NCBI GenBank assembly: GCA_034927685.1 | Contig: JAYFPO010000038.1 | Coordinates: forward strand, 1-7,816 | Source: RGIG3159 sp034927685 | GTDB lineage: Bacteria > Bacillota > Clostridia > Oscillospirales > Oscillospiraceae | Direction of reading: 5' to 3' | DNA: 7,816 nucleotides | Shown: in pieces, positions 4,940 through 7,816 of the stretch | Position numbering within the stretch: the stretch's first letter is position 1 | Layout: every line of letters begins with the position of its first letter | The notes under the pieces: model-generated | The model's database searches: none | The model's input: only the letters and a program-made list of their open reading frames with translations | Told to the model about the DNA's origin: nothing | Program-made: the position numbers and the translations under genes

Positions 4940-6355
4940 ATGCAGCTACATTATTCAATCGGCACGGACGAGGAAATCGATCGGATTCACGAGGCCAGCG
5001 TTAAAATCCTGAGCGAGGTCGGCGCGGTTTTTCACTCCGAGGAAGCAGTGGAGCTTTTCAGGCAGCATGGGGCCAGGGTGGAAGGCAGCACGGTCTACAT
5101 CTCCAGACAGATGTTGGAGGACGCACTCAAAACCGTTCCGAAGTACTATGACCTCTATAACCGGGACGGGGGCTTTGTCCGGGTTGGCGGCGGCGCCGAT
5201 ATGGTTTATGAATCCGCTTACGGGCCGATCTATGTTCGAAAAGGCAAGGATTTGCACAAGGCGACGCATGAGGACCTTGTAAACTTCCACAAGCTGAATG
5301 AGACGAGCAAAATCATCCAGATTTCCGACCCCTACGCCTTGGACTTCTCCTACGTGGAGCCGGAACACCGCCAGCAATACGCGCTGGGCCTGGCGCTGAA
5401 ATACTGCAAAAAGCCGCTGGACGGCATCGTGCTGGGCGGCCGCGAGGTGGTTTCGGAGTGCTTCGAGGCAATGCGGCAGTTCTATGGTTTTGCGGACCGG
5501 GACAAAACCATAACGGTCGGCATGGCCTGCACGGTTGGGCCGATGCAGCTCGCCAGGGATATGTGCGATGCCATCAGCGTGCTCTCCAAGGAGAACCAGG
5601 CAATTCTTGTGGTCAGCGGCGTCATGCTGGGCGCTTCCGGACCGCAGACGATGGCGGGTGCATTTACAATCGGAAATGCCATGGTTCTTGCTGCCATCGT
5701 TCTGACCCAGTTGGTGCGTCCCGGCGCTCCGGTCCTGTTTTGCACCAGATTTTCGTCCCACGATATGCGAAGCATGGGTCCGGCCTACGGTGGGATCGAG
5801 GCCATGTGGGCCTGCGCGACCACGGAACGAATGGCAAGATTCTATGGCATTCCCTTCCAAACAGGCGTCAGCAATACCGAATCCAAGGTGCTGGACATTC
5901 AGTGCGGCGCAGAGACCTTTATGAATATTCTCAGTCCGCATCTGCTCCACGCGGATCTGCTGCCGATGGCCTGCGGCCTGCTGGATTCCATGAACTCTGC
6001 CGGATATGAGAAGTTCATCTGGGATGAGGAGTGCGTGGAAAAATGCCGTCATCTGATGAAGGGGTACGAGGTTACGGAGGAGACGCTGCGGCTGGAAGAG
6101 ATCAAGAAAAAAGGTCCGACCGGCAATTACCTGGGCAGGGTACTCCCAGCTTACCGCAAGGAGTTCTTCGAGCCGAAGTATGACATCCGCGATAACCATA
6201 ATACGTGGCTTAAGAACGGAGAACCCATCTCGGAAGATCACCTGACGGCCGTATGGCAAAAGCGGGTTGAGGAGTATCAGGAACCGGACCTGACCGAGGA
6301 TCGCAAACAGATTCTGCGTCAGCTTCTGCCGGAGCGGTATCACAGCATCATCTAG
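4940..6355 (+). CDS. MttB-superfamily methyltransferase, non-pyrrolysine type
   Basis: A 471-residue member of the trimethylamine methyltransferase (MttB) superfamily. Such enzymes transfer a methyl group from a quaternary or tertiary amine to the cobalt of a corrinoid protein. The N-terminus IDRIHEASVKILSEVG is typical, and the conserved core continues through LDGIVLGG (about 160-166), GPMQLARDMC, YGGIEA (283-288) and SNTESKVLDIQCG (311-323). There is no in-frame TAG inside the gene, so it belongs with the pyrrolysine-free enzymes such as MtgB (glycine betaine), MtpB (proline betaine) and MtcB (carnitine), whose substrates cannot be told apart by eye. The only TAG is the terminal stop, 80 bases before the next gene. 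ATG 4940 has AGGAGG (4929-4934) 5 bases upstream, the strongest site in the operon. Its likely partner is the corrinoid protein at 3423. Family call is firm; substrate unknown. Confidence 0.93.
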   Translation: MQLHYSIGTDEEIDRIHEASVKILSEVGAVFHSEEAVELFRQHGARVEGSTVYISRQMLEDALKTVPKYYDLYNRDGGFVRVGGGADMVYESAYGPIYVRKGKDLHKATHEDLVNFHKLNETSKIIQISDPYALDFSYVEPEHRQQYALGLALKYCKKPLDGIVLGGREVVSECFEAMRQFYGFADRDKTITVGMACTVGPMQLARDMCDAISVLSKENQAILVVSGVMLGASGPQTMAGAFTIGNAMVLAAIVLTQLVRPGAPVLFCTRFSSHDMRSMGPAYGGIEAMWACATTERMARFYGIPFQTGVSNTESKVLDIQCGAETFMNILSPHLLHADLLPMACGLLDSMNSAGYEKFIWDEECVEKCRHLMKGYEVTEETLRLEEIKKKGPTGNYLGRVLPAYRKEFFEPKYDIRDNHNTWLKNGEPISEDHLTAVWQKRVEEYQEPDLTEDRKQILRQLLPERYHSII

Positions 6356-6421
6356 CGAATATCCAGCAATACGTCGATTCATCCACATGCGCGGAAATAA
6401 GCTAATTTCATAGGAAGAAAT

Positions 6422-6429
6422 AAGGAGGG
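6422..6429 (+). promoter_or_regulatory. Ribosome binding site fixing a GTG start
   Basis: AAGGAGGG lies 6 bases before GTG 6436, supporting that start for the transporter, which then begins with a short basic MKKKLSIR segment ahead of the first membrane helix. Confidence 0.75.
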
Positions 6430-6435
6430 CTTAGT

Positions 6436-7779
6436 GTGAAAAAGAAATTATCGATCAGGGCATGGCTCCAGTTCTTCACCTGCGGCGTCGGCGGCTTCGC
6501 AATTTTCTATGTGCTGTTCTGCCGTGCAAGCTTCTATGAGGCGTTCATTGAAGCAATGAACGTCACCAATACGCAATTCGGCGTGATGTATTCCGTCTAT
6601 GGCTGGATTGCCGTGGCCGGATACATCGTGGGCGGCGTCATCGCGGATAAACTGGCGCCAAAGTATATGATGTTCCTGTCCTTCATCGGCACCGGCATCT
6701 GCAACTTCCTTCTGGGCTTCTGGCCGAGCTATGGCCTTTGCCTGACGCTATATGCCATCATGGGCGTTACCACCACGGTCACGTTCTGGGCGGCCATGCT
6801 GAAGTGCAACCGAATCTTCGGCCGCAACATCGGGGATGAAAATCGCGCGTTCTCCTGGCTGGAGACCTGCCGCGGCGTCGCGGAAATCCTGATCAGCACG
6901 TTAATCGTATTTCTGTTTTCCCGGTTTGCCAATATCGTTCTGGGTCTGCGCTTTGTGCTGTGGTGCTATGCGGGCCTGCTGATCGTGCTCGGCGTGCTTT
7001 CCCTGTTCATCTTTGACGGCGGTCACGAGAAGGCAAAATCCGGACAGAAGACCCTCGGGGAGGCAAAAGATGCCACGGGCGAGGCAATTCTGACAAAGGA
7101 GAATTCTATCCATCAGGTACTTCGGCTTCTCAAAAACCCGGATATGTGGCTGGCGGTGCTGGTTGCGTTCGGCGGCTACAACATCGGTTCCTGCATCGGC
7201 TCCTACCTGGGCGACATTGCCGGCGGCGTTTTCGGCGCTTCGGTGGTGCTGGTGGCCTATATCGGTACCATCAATGCCTGGTTTAAGCCGCTGGGCGCCT
7301 TTATCGGTTCCTTCGTCACGAGGAAAAAGGGCCCCTCGTTTATTCTGGAGTGGACGACCTGGATTTACATGGTGCTTCTCGTTATTTTCCTGGTGATGCC
7401 CAAAGAGCCCAAGTATCTGATTTTCTTTGTGGTGCTGCTGGCAATTGAAATTATGTGCACCGGCGCGTTTCGCAGCCAGAAGTTCATTCAGATCCGGGAA
7501 GCCGGGATTCCCATGGAGGACACCGGTTCCGCGTTCGGCATTATATCCACGCTGATTTATACCTCCGACGCGTTTATGCCTGTATTCATCGGCATGTGGC
7601 TGGATAGCTCCGACGCCGTGACGGCCTATAACAAGCTGTATTATTGGCTGCTTGCTTCCGGCGTACTGACGCTGGCCGCGGTTACGGTCTGGAGACATCG
7701 CCATAAGGCCCGCATCAAACTGATGATTGCGGAAGAATCGGCAAAAACCGTTGCGCGAAAAGCAGGAACAGCGGAATAA
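6436..7779 (+). CDS. Major facilitator superfamily (MFS) transporter
   Basis: A 447-residue integral membrane protein with a dozen or so hydrophobic segments, consistent with the 12-helix MFS fold. Helix 1 is about 13-29 and helix 2 about 48-69. The loop after helix 2 carries GGVIADKLAPK (66-76), a version of MFS motif A. A charged cytoplasmic loop of about 45 residues (from about 193) divides the two six-helix halves, and the C-terminal tail is basic. Length is normal. GTG start after AAGGAGGG. It follows the MttB-like gene by 80 bases with no visible terminator, so it is probably co-transcribed and likely imports the methylated substrate or its precursor, or exports the demethylated product (inference). 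It is not an obvious BCCT or ABC betaine transporter, the classes often tied to betaine demethylation. Substrate unknown. A hairpin begins 15 bases after the stop. Confidence 0.88.
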   Translation: MKKKLSIRAWLQFFTCGVGGFAIFYVLFCRASFYEAFIEAMNVTNTQFGVMYSVYGWIAVAGYIVGGVIADKLAPKYMMFLSFIGTGICNFLLGFWPSYGLCLTLYAIMGVTTTVTFWAAMLKCNRIFGRNIGDENRAFSWLETCRGVAEILISTLIVFLFSRFANIVLGLRFVLWCYAGLLIVLGVLSLFIFDGGHEKAKSGQKTLGEAKDATGEAILTKENSIHQVLRLLKNPDMWLAVLVAFGGYNIGSCIGSYLGDIAGGVFGASVVLVAYIGTINAWFKPLGAFIGSFVTRKKGPSFILEWTTWIYMVLLVIFLVMPKEPKYLIFFVVLLAIEIMCTGAFRSQKFIQIREAGIPMEDTGSAFGIISTLIYTSDAFMPVFIGMWLDSSDAVTAYNKLYYWLLASGVLTLAAVTVWRHRHKARIKLMIAEESAKTVARKAGTAE

Positions 7780-7794
7780 TCAGAAAGGTGCTTT

Positions 7795-7816
7795 GCCGTC
7801 GGCCTGTGCCGACGGC
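7795..7816 (+). terminator. Hairpin after the operon, probable terminator
   Basis: GCCGTCGGC (7795-7803) pairs perfectly with GCCGACGGC (7808-7816) around the loop CTGT, 15 bases after the transporter stop codon. The shape and place suit an intrinsic terminator, but the window ends at the last stem base, so the T-run needed to prove it cannot be seen. Confidence 0.65.

Noticed and set aside
6353..6355. TAG at the end of the MttB-like gene as a pyrrolysine codon
   Set aside because: It is at the C-terminus, whereas the MttB pyrrolysine is internal. Reading through adds only 14 codons before TAA, the protein is already full length at TAG, and two other genes here also end in TAG.
4955..6388. 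Long minus-strand open frame of 477 codons opposite the MttB-like gene
   Set aside because: The translated sequence matches no family pattern, and it is the antisense shadow of a gene with clear family motifs and a strong ribosome binding site.
6356..6435. Separate promoter or terminator between the MttB-like gene and the transporter
   Set aside because: The 80 bases hold no convincing -35/-10 pair and only a trivial 5-bp ATTTC/GAAAT pairing without a T-run.
1..7816. Edge hairpins as terminal inverted repeats of a mobile element
   Set aside because: The sequences at 1-32 and 7795-7816 are unrelated, and no transposase or integrase gene is present.

Overview
The window looks like a chromosomal segment from an anaerobic bacterium of the Clostridia type (Bacillota), possibly a gut or acetogen-like lineage. 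The reasons are strong purine-rich ribosome binding sites (AGGAGG, GAGGTGAT), frequent TTG and GTG starts, a fairly GC-rich composition judged by eye, and gene content for corrinoid-dependent one-carbon metabolism. The lineage is an inference; no rRNA or other marker gene is present. Three of the eight genes end in TAG, so TAG looks like an ordinary stop here.

Layout: two divergent gene groups face away from a 415-base control region (2174-2588). To the left, on the minus strand, run a variant corrinoid protein (2173-1505), a GntR/UTRA-type regulator (1518-772) and a DUF1638 protein (791-129), with short overlaps between neighbours. To the right, on the plus strand, run a methyltetrahydrofolate:corrinoid methyltransferase (2589-3398), a second, canonical corrinoid protein (3423-4061), an M55 (DppA-like) metallopeptidase (4084-4887), a non-pyrrolysine MttB-superfamily methyltransferase (4940-6355) and an MFS transporter (6436-7779). 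The left edge holds a perfect 32-base palindrome and a strong plus-oriented terminator. The right edge is a perfect 9-bp hairpin just after the transporter.

Proposed working model (inference from family knowledge): the MFS protein imports a quaternary amine or a conjugate of one. The M55 enzyme may trim a peptide or amide precursor. The MttB-like enzyme moves a methyl group to the corrinoid protein encoded at 3423, and the pterin-binding methyltransferase passes it to tetrahydrofolate for the Wood-Ljungdahl pathway or general one-carbon use. This resembles the glycine betaine (Mtg), proline betaine (Mtq/Mtp) and carnitine (Mtc) systems, but the substrate cannot be read from the sequence. The GntR/UTRA regulator probably acts at a cluster of TGTACA-type sites lying on the predicted start point of the right-hand operon.

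Most unusual points: the M55 peptidase inserted between the corrinoid and MttB genes; a second, diverged corrinoid protein tied to the regulator and DUF1638 rather than to a methyltransferase; and a structured GC-rich hairpin plus a possible 44-residue ORF in the divergent region. No reductive activator (RamA/RACo type), RNA gene, CRISPR array or mobile element was seen.
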